NCBI GenBank assembly: GCA_922989275.2
Contig: OV277861.1
Coordinates: 38,318,623-38,382,622, forward strand
Direction of reading: 5' to 3'
DNA: 64,000 nucleotides
Origin: Gari tellinella
Lineage: Eukaryota > Mollusca > Bivalvia > Cardiida > Psammobiidae
The translations under genes and the position numbers were made by a program. Below, one piece after another: positions 11,205 to 21,835 of the stretch. The stretch's first letter is position 1, and each line of letters begins with the position of its first letter. The notes beneath the pieces were generated by a model, which did no database searches, was not told where the DNA came from, and worked only from the letters and a program-made list of their open reading frames with translations.

Positions 11205-11335
11205 AAACAATTATTTCATGTGTGTTAGGGGAACAGTCAAAACTATTGGCTTCGGGCAACAGTTCGAAATTCTTCCCTGATACCTCGGGCCAATATTTTT
11301 GACTGCTCCCCAAACACACATGAAATAACTGTATA
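11205..11335. repeat. Palindromic element
   Basis: Arms TTATTTCATGTGTGTTAGGG and AACACACATGAAATAAC with more pairing inside (CAGTCAAAACTATTGG). Unclassified. Confidence 0.7.
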
Positions 11336-11642
11336 CTGTTAGACATGGGAATATTGAAACCTCTTTTATCAAATAAACCCCACTCTGACAGTGTAATAAA
11401 AGCTATGTATTATTTTTCGTAATACACATGTAATATCTTTCAATGGGATCCAGCCCAGCTCTGTTCATTTGTGAGTACTGCAATGCATAAAGTGGGACAA
11501 CAAAGGACATCATTTGTGATGACTTAACAAAAATAGGCCCATGATCGGTCTGCACTGTTTGTGTGGGACAAATTTACTCTTAACAGGTACACTGTTTGCA
11601 AAAGACAAGTATACATATTATTGCTAGGTTTCAATGTGGTAA

Positions 11643-12130
11643 GGTTAGAGATAAAAAGAGGATAATTGTATTTTTTCAGTATAAGATAGAAATTTAATCC
11701 ATTTCCTGAACATCAGTGAAAACGAGTGAAAATATAACGGTCTGATGTTCAGGAAATGGATGAAATTCAATCTTATACTGAAAAAATACAATTATTCTAT
11801 TTATTTATGCTTTTAAGCGAAAGTGAAAGCGAAAGTACAATATTTACCCCGTGTTGAGCCCCAAGTTTATATCGAACACATTAACGAAACAGTTTCCCGT
11901 ACGATGATGTCACTTATTTATTGATTTGATGTCATCCGAATTACGTCGTTGCTCACGATTTTGGATTCGTGTTCTTCCGTTGAGTGGTTCGCGACAAATC
12001 GGACTGCCGGAATTTAACGATAAGCCATGATTGACTACGATTTTTGGGGAGCCCTACGGGGGAAACGGCGATTGGTGATAATCCACTGCTATTTTCCGGT
12101 AATCCACCGAAAAGCATAAATAAAGTTGGA
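11643..12130. mobile_element. M-family element, second copy
   Basis: Palindrome 11655-11800, then GTTGAGCCCC, GCGACAAATCGGACTGCCGG and TAATCCACCGAAAAGCATAA. It aligns with 3654-4193 over its full length in reverse. Confidence 0.72.
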
Positions 12131-12196
12131 TAATTGCCAATATCCATCAAACACTCATTACAAGCTTTCTTACACTAACCAAAGACACTAAGTAAG

Positions 12197-12558
12197 TACA
12201 GAGCTCCCTCTCTACAACGACACCCAATTGGAGACAAAATATGTGTGCGTTGTTTGGAGGGAGTCATTATAGGGAGGGAAATTGGTTTACATTTGCAAAC
12301 AGCTTCAATCCAGATCAGACGCCGCGTAACGCGGCCTCTGATCAGGATTCAAGCTGTTTGACACTCGTCATTAAGGTTTTTTCTGTCAAAATGTCAAATA
12401 TGTAACTTTGAGAAAAACAGCAGACGACAATTTTAAACATATTACATTGCAGTCGTGAATAGGTTGGACATAATTGTCCTGTATAGGGAACTTCCGCAAG
12501 GGTGGTTGTAAGAAGGGAGTCATTGTTGGGAGGGCCATTGTAGAGAGGGAGCGCTGTA
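12197..12558. mobile_element. B-family MITE 10 bp from exon 6
   Basis: TA-flanked ends CAGAGCTCCCTCTCTACAAC and GTAGAGAGGGAGCGCTG, with core I in the AAACAGCTT...AATCCAGATCAGACGCC form. It carries the CAGCAGACGACAATTTT block that G elements also contain. Confidence 0.82.
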
Positions 12559-12568
12559 GAAATCATAC

Positions 12569-12665
12569 CCTGAGGAGTCGCCTGATGCAAAATTTGGATT
12601 CTGTAGACTGGTTATCACTTCCAGGAAGTCTTTTGGTGCATACACTGGCCTTATCTGGCTGAGAT
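12569..12665 (-). CDS. Exon 6 of the split gene
   Basis: The acceptor is CTGGTTTTCAG. The first two bases complete an Asp codon from exon 5, then LSQIRPVYAPKDFLEVITSL, then a short tail ending GDSSG. It is 97 nt, phase 1 in and phase 2 out. The donor is CTCAGG before GTATGA. A B-family MITE ends at 12558, only 10 bp into the intron. Confidence 0.66.
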
Positions 12666-15600
12666 CTGAAAACCAGTCAAACCTGTGTGGTGGTGTTGTC
12701 AGGTTTTTTTTTATAAGAAATACTCGTTTCGCTGCAATTAGTTATTCTGTTACATCACAAATATGCCTTTTTAAGCCCTAAATTTTATTCTTCCATGAAT
12801 GAAATATTTCCACTTTATACAGTCATGAATATAAACCATAGATATGTTTTCTATATTTTAGCAGATTGTGGCTAAAAGCAGAATGTGCCTTTAGGTGCAT
12901 TCTGCTTTACTTTTAACCTGCTTTAAAAGGTCACCTATCTTCAACTCTAGAAACATGCTATGGGGTAATGGGTTAACTAACCCTTTCTTCTTTAGCCATC
13001 AGTGCAAATCAGATATATATATAGAGGATCTTGTATGAGTGCTCATTATTTATCATTTTTAATAAACGAGTTGACTAAAATAATATGACGCGAGCCTTGG
13101 CGAGCGTCATATTCATTTTAGTCAACGAGTTTATTAAAAATGATAAATAATGAGCACGAATGTGAGATTCTATTTATCACATAACAAGTTTAAGCAACTA
13201 TTAAATTGATTAAAGCCGTAGATTGTAGACCCTCCGCTATATAGATTTTCCGCGAAAACGTTACATTGTTTACGTTAACGTCATAGTAAATGACGTCATT
13301 TGGCATCCCGCTACATGCAGCGCTTGTGATGGAACAAGCTGGGCCGGAGCCCAAAAAATGATATTCCACTAGTGGATTACGATATTTATACAATCGCTTT
13401 ATGCAACTCCCAGACCGCAAATTATGTGATAAAACATACTAAGCAATAAAAATTCCTCTATGTTGAAAGCAGGCATATGATGGAAGCAAGAAGAAAGTAA
13501 GGCATGCAGAAAGCTCCTGCATGGGATATCTGCTTAACCCTCATATTGCATTAGGCTTTCACATGCATTTGACACCATCACATAATCCTGAGGCAGAAAC
13601 ATCCTAATGTCCCTCAATGTAACAGGGCTCCAGATAAGAGTGAGTGAACTGAATTAATCCAACACTTTCTCACTCATTTCAGCACCAAATCCTATGGTGT
13701 TACTACTCATTAGAATCGTCTAAAAGAGACGATTCTAATGAGTAGTGACAACATAAAGGTAAAGGTAAAGGTGGAGTTTATAAAGTCTGCTATTATATAC
13801 ATATTCTGCTGACTTTTACATTTACCTCCCTGATCATCGAGTCACAAGTCGGCCATTAATAGACGGCGCTACTAGCAGCCATGACACATTGACTTATTAA
13901 ACATAGGGTTTAATGCAGAAATAAAGATTTTAGTTTCTGAAATACGCCCCTTATCTGGAGCTCTGATGTAAGGTAAAAACTTCCTATGGCACTTACATAA
14001 CCCATTACTCCATAGACACACATTTTTATACCTTTAACCCATTATCCCATAAATACCCCTTTCTACGCCTTAAACTTATTCCTCCTCTGTAGAAAATAGT
14101 TCAATTTTATACAGTCATGAATATGTATCATAGGAAATCTTTTCTTTATTCTAGAAGATGGTAGCATAAAGCAGGCTGACAATAAAGCAGAATGAGCCTT
14201 AAGGCGCATTCTGCTTTACTTTCAACCTGCTTTAAGTAGTCACTTATCTTTAATTCGAGAAACAGGCTATGGAGTAATCGGTTAATTTATTCCTCAATTG
14301 AAGAAAACAGTTCATTTTTATTCAAGGAATATAGTTTGTAGCCGCTCCACCATATATATTTACTGTCAAAACATGACATTTTTTATGATAACACTAAAAG
14401 TATCCAATATTTGCAAGAAATTGCCGTTTTCTACATTACACAGCATTGCATAAAATTTGTGTTTCCTTGACTTTGGATAGGAAAGAAAAACGTATTCTCT
14501 GCCTATGGTTTCAGATTTAGAAGACTTAACCCATTACCCCATAAATACCCCTTTTTACGCCTTTAATTTATACCTCAAAGTGAGGAAAATATTTCAAGTA
14601 TATACTGTCATGAGTATGCAGCATCCCAAATATTTTCTTTACTCCTACAAATTTAAGATATCCTAGAACATGATACCCATTACCCCATAAATATGCCTTT
14701 GAATTATTCCTTTACAGAAGAAAACAGCCCAACTTTATATAGTCATGATTGTGTACCCTAAGAAATATTTTCTATTTCCTAGCAGATTGCAGCTTAAAGC
14801 AGACTGAAAGTAAAGCAGAATGTGCCTTCAAAGGCGCATTCTGCTTTACTTTCAACCTGCTTTAAGGGGTCTACTATTTTAAATATTAGAAACAGGCTAT
14901 AGGGTAATGGGTTAAAGCAGGCTGAAAGTAAAACAGAATGTGCCTTAAGGCGCATTCTGCTGTACTTTCAACCTGCTTTAAGTAGGCACCTGTCTTCAAA
15001 ACTAGAAACAGCTTATGGGGTAATGGGTTAAGCATTGGTTTAGTATACACTTTTTCAAGATGTAGCTATAGAAGATACCTGGTCCATCTGTGCCTAATTC
15101 TGTCCATCTAGATATCAAGTCCCTCTGCTCCTTGTCTGGGCGCTACATAATCATAATGAAAACATAAATCAAATAAACAAAATTGCAATAAAAACCTTTT
15201 GCACATCAGGCACTTGTTAAACAAAACAATTTCTACAAAAAGATTACTGCTTACGGTTGAGGACCCCTAATAAGATCGGACTAATTTTGGTCAATATCGG
15301 AACACCAGGGAGGATGATCGGCCATTCTCGGTAACTGCCTTCCTGTTCCGAACCATGCTAAAGCATGGTTCGGAAAAGAGCTGCAGTTGACACGAATGGC
15401 CGATCACTGAACGTAGAGTTCTGACTTGGGTTCAATCTCATTAGGGGTCCTCAACCTTAACTCATCTACCCCTGAAAGTTCTATTGACAATTCTCATTTC
15501 CAATAAAGTCTAGACCTTGTTTGACTACATAGGCTTGTTTTATAACATTTATTGCAAAACAACAAACAGTGCAAACCTTAGAGAAGCTCTCTGATCTAGA

Positions 15601-18600
15601 TCTACACTGTTTGCATACGACAAGTGTACTATTCACAGATACACTGTATTCACAAGCTCACTGTAGGGCTCAATGGGGTAAAGCAGCACCAACCTCCCTC
15701 CATCTGAAAGTTTCTGCATAATTTTGTCCTTCATTAAGTTACAATTAACCCCTTTATCCCATAGCCTGTTTCTAGACTAAGTTCTGAAGACAGGTGACCA
15801 CTTAACTCTTTCCTCCCTAAAACTTTAAATGGACAATTCCAGTTAACATGTTAGTCAAGTCCATTTCTGACTTTTAAGGGTTGTTTTTGTCACTGTTTGG
15901 CATTATGACAAACAGTGAAGACCCTGATCAGAGGGCTCCTTTCGGAGCCCTCTGATCTGGGTCTTCACTGCTTGCATAGGACAAGTGTACTATTCACATT
16001 TACACTGTTTGAAAGGGACGCCTATATGCGGGACTAGGGTTCAAAGGGTTAAAGCAGATCGAAAGTAAGGCAGAATGTGTATTAAGATGCATTCTGCTTT
16101 ACTTTCAGTCTGCTTTACAGTACCATCTGCTAATAGGTTAACCCCTTACCCAATTAATACACCTTTTTACGCCTCAAATTCATTCCTTCACTGATGGATA
16201 TAGTTCCATTTAATGCAGTAAGGAATATGTACCATAAGAAATATTGTCTATATTCTAGCAGATAAAAGCTTAATGCAGTTCGAAGTGAAGCAGAATCGCA
16301 TTAAGGGGCATTCTGCTGGATTTTCAACCTGCTTTAACCCTTTCCCACATAGCATGTCTCTAGTATTGAATATAGGTGTCCACTTAAAGCAGGTTGAAAG
16401 TAAAGCAGAATGCGCCTTAAGCGCATTCTGCTTTACTTTCAGCCTGCTTTAAGCTATCATCTGCTTGAATATAGAAAATATTTTGTATGATACATATTTA
16501 TGACTGTATAAATTGGAACTATTTTCTTCAGTGAAGGAATAAACTTAATGCGCTAAAAGGCGCTTCTATGGGGGAAGGGTTAAGTGATCACTTGTCTTCA
16601 AATGTGGTAATGGGTTAAGAAGTCATCATCTGTTTTTGCAGGTATCAACATCACTGAAACAAGTGGTCAAGTGAACAGTGAATAGTTAATACAAGAGTGT
16701 CTGATCATGTTTTCCCTAATTTTGTACAAATGTATCAAAATAAAATATGCTCCTTTAAGAAATTGGAAATATCACCTGGAATCAATTTCACAACACTCTT
16801 CCAGAAACTAATCACATTTCGTGGCAAAGAAATCAAACGAATTGCAAAACAATTTCTTAAGTTTAAATGTTTTGCACAAGTCTTGCTGATAGTAAAATTC
16901 ATAATAATTATCTTAAATTACTTTAAAGGCATATCAAATTTAATATTTCACTTTAATTTACTTCAGTGTTCTCACCTTTCTTGCCAACGGAATATTCAGC
17001 TCTGTGCACATACTGTTTAAACTTTTGAGAATTCTCTTCTCCCATCCTTGCTACAAAGTAAAAAGGAATATAATTCAGGGCTCCTGTTTAGAGGGAGTAA
17101 ACTGCAGAAATCCAACATTTTCGATCTTATTTTAGCATCAAATCCTATGGTGTTACTAATCATTAGAATCGTCTCTTTGAGACGATTCTAATGAGTAGTG
17201 ACACCATAGGGTTTTAAGCAGAAATAAAGAATTAAGTTTTTGAAATACCCCCCTTATCTGGAGCCCTGATAATTTCTGCAAAATCTATATTGTAAGAATA
17301 ATCAAGTGTGCTCTAGCGATGAGTACACTTATCATTTACAGAGTACCTGTGAAGAGTACATTTGTCCTGTGCAAAATCATGATTATAAAACTTTTGCAAA
17401 CAGTCTGGATCCTGATTAGGCCTCACTAAACGTGGGCCCTGGACAGGTACCAAACTGTTTGTCACTTAAATCTCTTTTTCTTTGTAAATATAAGGCATCT
17501 AAACCTATTCAAGAAGTTAAGCAGAAGGCAGTTTGACCCTCTGACAGTTACTCAGTGTTTAACCCATTACCCCATAGCCTGTTTCTAGTATTGAATATAG
17601 GTGGCCACTTGAAGCAGGTTTCAAGTAAATCAGAATGTGCCTTAAGGCACATTCTGCTTTACTTTAACGTGCTTTAAGATACCATCTTCTAGAAAATAGA
17701 ATTTTTTTCGTATGATATATATTCATAACTGTATAAATTAGAACTATTTTCTTCAGTGGAGAAATAAATTAAAGGTGTTAAAATTATTGAGTAATGGGTG
17801 AAAGAGTTAAACAAGTAAAAGCTTAAATTTGCAATAAAATTCAGCTCATATTACCCGACTCTTTAATTCTGTTGTACCACCACAGGTGGCAGCTTAACCC
17901 ATTACCCCATAAATCTGCCTTTTTACGCCCCTCATTCATTCCTCCTCGGATGAAAATAGATCTAATTTATACAGTCAAGAACATGCACTGTAAGAAATAT
18001 TTTTTATATTCTAGCAGATAATAGCTTAAAGTTGGCTGAAAGTAAAGCAGAATGCGCCTTCAGGCGCATTCTGCTTTACTTTCAACCTGCTTTAAGTGGT
18101 CAACTGTCTTCCAAACTTTAAACAGGCTATGGGGTAAAGCTGGATGTAAGTTGTGCAAGGGGTTCCTATTTGAAGTTTTCAGTTTATCTTTCAATCTGCT
18201 ATAAGCAATCACCTGTTAGTATGTAGATCAGTTTTCCTAATACTCTATATCAGGTCCCGGTAGAAACATAAATATGTATTTCTACAAAGTATCGGTGACG
18301 GCACGAAAAGGAAACTTGTTTACTAAACAAGACTAAGATGGAACAATTGTTTCATTAATACCAACTGCTTTTTTAAGACATAGATTAAGCAGTCACCTGC
18401 CTTAATATAAGTCGCCAATTCAGCTACAGCGCTTCCTCCCCACAACGGCCCTCTGAACAACCATTCCCTCCTTACAACGACGCTTGCCGCAGTTTCCAAG
18501 ACAATTATGTCTATCGCTTCCACTGCTGCAATATACCTCTACTTAAAACTGTTGTTTTCTTTTTTTTCTTACATAACGGACATTTTGACAAATAAAACAT

Positions 18601-21600
18601 AATGATGAGTGACAAACAGCTTGAATCCATATCTGGATTCAAGCTGTTTGCGAATGTAAGCCAATTTACCTCCCCAGAACAACTCCCTCTGAACAGCACA
18701 CAAAATGTTTGTCTCCCATTGGGTGTCCTTGTAGAGAGGGAGCGCTGTATTTCTCATGACTGATTGCCTTGAAACAGGTTTACATAGAGATTTAACCATT
18801 TCACTGCCCCCCCCCCACCCTCTCACTAGAACTACTCCCCCCCCCCCCCCCTGCCCCTAGAAGTACATTTTCTATGCTTCTATATTGTGTACTGATTCAG
18901 GCCTGCGGAACTTGTTTCCTGCATCCTCATATGTTGATGCTGTAAGCAGGCATAAAGTAATGCAGAAGCTCCTTTGGATCGTTCTCCTTTACTTTCAGTT
19001 TGCTTTAAGCAAACACCTGTCATAAAGAGTGAATACAAGTTATTTGGGGGAGGGTTCAACATTATTGCTATGATTAACCCTTTACTCTGTTGTGATTGGT
19101 TAACCCCTGACCTCTACGGAACTACTTCGCGTATGAATCGGTACTACTTTATGTAGAAGCGCGGGTCAGGGACGGCATAAATAGGCACTCGCGCCATTTG
19201 CAAATTGAGTTCATTGCCACAAGCCAAACTAAACAGGAGTCAAGATCAGTCGTGACAACTTATATACAAAGTGGGTGAGTCAGTTTACTTAGTTACTCTT
19301 GATGCTTTATATGTGAACACTTTAACTCCATAGCCTGTTTCTAGTTTTGAAGACAGGTGAATTCTTAAAGCAGGTTGAAAGTAAAGCAGAATGTGCCTTA
19401 AGGCACATTCTGCTTTACTTTCAGCCTGCTTTAAGCTTCCATCTGCAAGGATATAGTAAATATTTCTTAATTTACATAATTCATGACTGGATGAATTGGA
19501 ACTACTTTCTCCAGGGGAGGAATGAATTAAATGCGCTAAAATGCGCTTCTATGGAGGAAAGGGTTAATGGATCTTGGTTTTTTTTCCTACCAACCTGGGC
19601 TTTTCTCAGGTAGACTAGAGGTTCTTTGATGTGTTCTGTTGGTGTTGTGCTTGGGTGAGGGGTGACTGGATGGGTCTGTAGGTACTGGTATATAGCATTT
19701 GCCAGTTTCTTGTCCCAGCCTAAAACATGATTATAGAACAATTATTTTACACTCAATTAAACAACAATTGAAAATACAATGTGGTAGTATTCTTAAGAAC
19801 TTACTGAATACTTCTGTAGTTTCACCAAATGAAATCACCATTAAAAGGCTGTTGCTTTGTTTTATTGATTGAAAATCCTACTTGTCCATGGATAATCAAG
19901 TCAGGAAAATTCACTTGTCCATACCAAAAAATGTCCACCTCCCATCAACAGGGACAATCGAATTTGCCACCCCTGAATAATGCACAAAACTGATATAACT
20001 TAATGACCCTATGTATTGGGACAGATATATCTAGGCAAACAGTGTAGCCCTTGATCTGACTGCTCCCTGAGGAACAGTCTGATCAGGCTATACGCCATTC
20101 GGCTAGCACCTTTTGGACAAATTATCCTCTACTCTGGTAGTTTTGGACAGCCTGGTATAGTAGTTTTGGACACTTAAAAAATTACACAAAATGGAACACA
20201 TCCACTTGCTTCAGCATGCCAGAATTCTGTCAAAACTTTGGAAAGAACGTTATTTCGCCTTTTAAAGAAGAAAACACCAGGATTATTGACTGTTAAAGAA
20301 TTTGACTGATTGATCATATTGCAATACAAAATTACCATCGAAACCTAGTCATGTTTTGTCTTGAGAAAATTACTTCCACAAATGTTTTATTCTCTGACCT
20401 TCACGTATAAATAATTCACATCTCGTAATATCCTAAAAGTGAACTGTAGTTGCATGCAAACTTTTCGTCATAAGCCTCCATATGACGTCATTAATCAGAT
20501 CGTCCGAATCTACCAGTAGCACTTCAGTGATACAGATGGATCAGGGGGCATGTATGTACGCATTTTTCAAATGCATTTGTTAGATTCTCAGTTGACTATT
20601 TTAAAGAATTTTTGTTGTGTTTGAGTTTTGGAGTAAGTGCACTTGCCCAGATAAACGGTTAAGGTGTCCAAATCTACCCTACTCCAGGCTACTATTTGTC
20701 AATATGTGATAATTAAAAGAAATCAGTTTAATTGTTAGGCACATATACAGGGTATCCCTATTTTAAGATCCGCAATAGCTGAAAGATAGCGAAAGCTGCT
20801 GTGGAACTATCTTCCTACCTGTAAACAAGTAGTGCGAACGGCAAGAGATATTCTTCCGCCTAGCAAATGATAGACATATGGGAAAAGTATTCCCTATGAG
20901 TTCTAGTATCGAGTACAGTGGTGCCCCATAGAAGATATGGAGGGGAAAACTGACTGCTATTTATCATAAAACCACCATATTTTACTAATCACGGATCCCC
21001 TCAGTGCTTTCAGCACTTTGATTAGTATTTACTGTACCTGAAACAGCCAATCCATTCTGAACGCCTTTTTTTAGCTCAGAAACTCGTATGTTGGTTTTGG
21101 AAATTTCAATCTGAAAAAAAAATAAAAATAAATAAAATTACTTGTATTAGTTTCTGACATATGAAATAAGAGGTGCTAGTAAGAAATAAATGCATAACAT
21201 TAGCTTAAGCAGCAGAACTTTGTGTTAATTTACAGAAACTTAAAATATCGAAATTCAGCCCCATCACGCATCAGCACAATTTATGGAACTTGGCACAAAT
21301 AAATTTCCTCCCCATAGCACAGAATAATACACACTGTGACACATATGTGTGTCATATTCTGTGTCCATATAGGCAACATAAGACCCTGACTGAGACAACC
21401 AGCTGCATGGTTCAATGGTAGAGCATCCGCTTGCAGTGCAAGAGGTTGTGGGTTCAATCCCCTGCCATGGCAAACCGAAGACTTAAAAATTGGCAGTAAT
21501 ATGGCTTCCCTTCTTGTCGCTCAGGATTTTGGGTTAGCATTAAATTACGACTGGTTCATCATGTCAGGATAAAGTGACCGGCCGGGTAGTGTACCTGGTG

Positions 21601-21835
21601 CACCCCGTAAGTGCCCCTGCTCTTAATTATTACCCGAAAGGGATGTATATATAGCAGTATCAATAAAACAAACAAAACAATCCTCATAAAATTAGCATGC
21701 CATTACCGACATCCCAGAGGTAAGAAACTAGGGTTAACATACCTGTGCAGCGTTTTGCAGATCCGTATAAATCTTAGCTGATTTTAGGTGTTGTAGTAAA
21801 CTAAGAACATAAGGTTGAGAGAAAAATGGATCCAT
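12569..21835 (-). CDS. Split host gene, six exons found, product not recognised
   Basis: Exon blocks on the minus strand are 21835-21743, 21110-21038, 19719-19595, 17050-16976, 15142-15079 and 12665-12569. Every boundary has AG before and GT after the exon. The phases (0, 0 to 1, 1 to 0, 0 to 0, 0 to 1, 1 to 2) join into one open frame of about 175 residues with no stop. The protein starts MDPFFSQPYVLSLLQHLK, has a lysine-rich helical second exon, a Pro/Thr/His-rich stretch in exon 3, a WEKRILKSLNSMC segment, an RPDKEQ segment, and RPVYAPKDFLEV near the end of the visible part. The last two have the look of conserved motifs, but I cannot name the family. The introns (about 0.6-2.5 kb) are filled with MITEs. 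No downstream exon or stop was found below 12569, so the 3' part is missing, diverged or missed. The joining of exons is inferred from splice signals and phase; no transcript was seen. Confidence 0.72.
12780..12977. mobile_element. E-family MITE
   Basis: Left arm with ATTTTATTCTTCCATGAATG, core II (12868-12928), GGGTAATGGGTTAA end. Confidence 0.7.
13022..13450. mobile_element. O-family element, second copy
   Basis: A long palindrome (13041-13157, GTGCTCATTATTTATC and mirror) is followed by a body that matches the copy at 26.6 kb (GACGTCATTT, ATGCAGCGCTTGTG). It also contains CACTAGTGGATTACGA, close to the GTAATCCACTG motif of M elements. TTTATCACATAA and its mirror lie at 13176 and 13419. 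Exact ends are uncertain. Confidence 0.5.
13623..13965. mobile_element. J-family element split by a SINE fragment
   Basis: CAGGGCTCCAGATAAGAG and CTTATCTGGAG ends; central palindrome around CATTAGAATCGTC. The insert lies between AACATA copies. Confidence 0.8.
13756..13899 (-). mobile_element. 5'-truncated SINE
   Basis: Matches the 3' half of the SINE at 50256-50550. On the minus strand it ends in repeats of ACCTTT. A 6-bp direct repeat (AACATA, 13750-13755 and 13900-13905) flanks it. Confidence 0.75.
13991..14345. mobile_element. E-family MITE split by another E
   Basis: The left piece ATAACCCATTACTCC and the right piece starting TTAATTTATTCCTC flank the nested copy; the join falls at an internal TTAA of the family. 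Confidence 0.65.
14034..14285. mobile_element. E-family MITE nested in E
   Basis: TTAACCCATTATCCC to GTAATCGGTTAA; core II 14167-14236. Confidence 0.8.
14526..15031. mobile_element. E-family MITE split by another E
   Basis: Left part to about 14665, right part from AGCAGGCTGAAAG (14916) with its own core II, ending GGTAATGGGTTAA. Confidence 0.72.
14668..14915. mobile_element. E-family MITE nested in E
   Basis: CCCATTACCCC start, core II 14796-14865, AATGGGTTAA end. Confidence 0.78.
15079..15142 (-). CDS. Exon 5 of the split gene
   Basis: The acceptor ends ATTATGTAG and the donor is GGACCAG before GTATCT. The exon is 64 nt, phase 0 in and phase 1 out, and encodes RPDKEQRDLISRWTELGTDG plus one residue. 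It joins exon 4 to give an ARK-RP junction. No exon is needed between them; a weaker AG-to-GT block near 15711-15740 was left out. Confidence 0.68.
15255..15456. mobile_element. Palindromic TIR element, GGTTGAGGACCCC ends
   Basis: The ends match for about 22 bp (GGTTGAGGACCCCTAATRAG). The centre is a palindrome (CCGAACCATGCT and mirror). TTA lies at or near both ends, a Harbinger-like hint only. Confidence 0.65.
15459..15683. mobile_element. F-family MITE, diverged
   Basis: ACTCATCTACCCCTG start; hairpin reduced to GTGCAAACC...GATCTAGATCTACAC; AATGGGGTAA end. Confidence 0.55.
15747..16138. mobile_element. E-family MITE hosting an F element
   Basis: TTAACCCCTTTATCCC to GGTGACCACTTAA, then F, then AGCAGATCGAAAGTAAGGC with the rest of core II. 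Confidence 0.75.
15805..16051. mobile_element. F-family MITE nested in E
   Basis: TTAACTCTTTCCTCCC to AAAGGGTTAA; hairpin GATCAGAGGGCTCC around TTTCGG. Confidence 0.85.
16139..16617. mobile_element. E-family MITE hosting another E
   Basis: Left part to TTTCAACCTGCTTTAA, right part GTGATCACTTGTCTTC to AATGGGTTAA. Confidence 0.72.
16333..16582. mobile_element. E-family MITE nested in E
   Basis: TTAACCCTTTCCCACATAGC to GGGGAAGGGTTAA; perfect core II. Confidence 0.82.
16976..17050 (-). CDS. Exon 4 of the split gene
   Basis: The acceptor is TACTTTGTAG and the donor CAAGAAAG before GTGAGA. The exon is exactly 75 nt, phase 0 in and out, and encodes 25 residues beginning QGWEKRILKSLNSMC and ending LARK. 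A J-family element starts 26 bp upstream of the acceptor. Confidence 0.7.
17076..17268. mobile_element. J-family element beside exon 4
   Basis: CAGGGCTCC and GGAGCCCTG ends, flanked by ATAATT on both sides. The central palindrome is GAATCGTCTCTTTGAGACGA. Confidence 0.82.
17290..17556. other. Intronic stretch with a degenerate F/G-like hairpin
   Basis: AAACAGTCTGGATCC and CCAAACTGTTTG (17398-17460) flank a mispaired centre; little else. Confidence 0.45.
17558..17810. mobile_element. E-family MITE
   Basis: TTAACCCATTACCCC to AAAGAGTTAA; core II 17605-17672. Confidence 0.78.
17893..18138. mobile_element. E-family MITE
   Basis: TTAACCCATTACCCC, core II 18026-18096, end CTATGGGGTAA. Confidence 0.78.
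18425..18749. mobile_element. B-family MITE with shortened hairpin
   Basis: Ends CAGCGCTTCCTCC and GAGGGAGCGCTG. The hairpin (18602-18652) lacks the apex half: CTTGAATCCA runs straight into TATCTGGATTCAAG. Confidence 0.8.
18804..18853. repeat. Poly-C tracts
   Basis: Two runs of C (about 11 and 16) in a C-rich stretch. Lengths may be assembly-sensitive. Confidence 0.85.
19322..19567. mobile_element. E-family MITE 28 bp from exon 3
   Basis: TTAACTCCATAGCCTG to AAAGGGTTAA; perfect core II 19367-19434. Confidence 0.8.
19595..19719 (-). CDS. Exon 3 of the split gene
   Basis: The acceptor ends TTTTAG. The exon opens with two bases that complete the glycine codon begun in exon 2, then reads WDKKLANAIYQYLQ. 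A Thr/Pro/His-rich stretch follows and it ends LVYLRKAQ. It is 125 nt, phase 1 in and phase 0 out. The donor is GTTGGT. An E-family MITE ends 28 bp beyond the donor. Confidence 0.7.
20148..20692. mobile_element. Possible TIR element of about 550 bp
   Basis: Inverted ends of about 25 bp around AGTTTTGGACAC and GTGTCCAAATCTACC, roughly 80 percent matched. The body is AT-rich with no gene. Confidence 0.4.
21038..21110 (-). CDS. Exon 2 of the split gene
   Basis: A long T run and CAG precede ATTGAAATTTCC, and the exon closes TTTCAG before GTACAG. It is 73 nt, phase 0 in and phase 1 out, and encodes IEISKTNIRVSELKKGVQNG and a few more residues, a charged and probably helical segment. Confidence 0.7.
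21408..21690 (+). mobile_element. tRNA-derived SINE
   Basis: The head has a pol III A box (TGGTTCAATGG) and B box (GGTTCAATCCC) and looks like tRNA-Cys (GCA in the loop), but the anticodon stem does not pair. A body (GACCGGCCGGGT) and a tail ATCAATAAAACAAACAAAAC follow. Confidence 0.68.
21743..21835 (-). CDS. Exon 1 of the split gene (start codon)
   Basis: The ATG at 21835-21833 has G at +4. The exon encodes 31 residues, from MDPFFSQ to NAAQ, and ends CAG before GTATGT, a near-ideal donor. It ends in phase 0. The start is the only in-frame ATG, and the upstream sequence is AT-rich as expected of a short 5' UTR. Confidence 0.68.

Noticed and set aside
11430..11507. Minus-strand block after ATGCATTGCAG (open for NRAGLDPIERYY)
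   Set aside because: The acceptor is good, but its open frame does not match the phase 2 end of exon 6 and no clear donor follows. It may be a later exon if another lies between.
15711..15740. AG-to-GT block between exons 4 and 5 (DKIMQKLSDG)
   Set aside because: The acceptor has no pyrimidine tract and exons 4 and 5 already join in phase.
16697..17020. 107-codon plus-strand frame
   Set aside because: It overlaps exon 4 on the opposite strand, is AT-rich and low in complexity, and shows no domain.
18804..18853. G-quadruplex or telomere-like tract
   Set aside because: It is a simple C run without the spacing needed, and may be an assembly artefact in length.
21408..21475. Functional tRNA-Cys
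   Set aside because: The anticodon stem fails to pair and a SINE body and tail follow directly.
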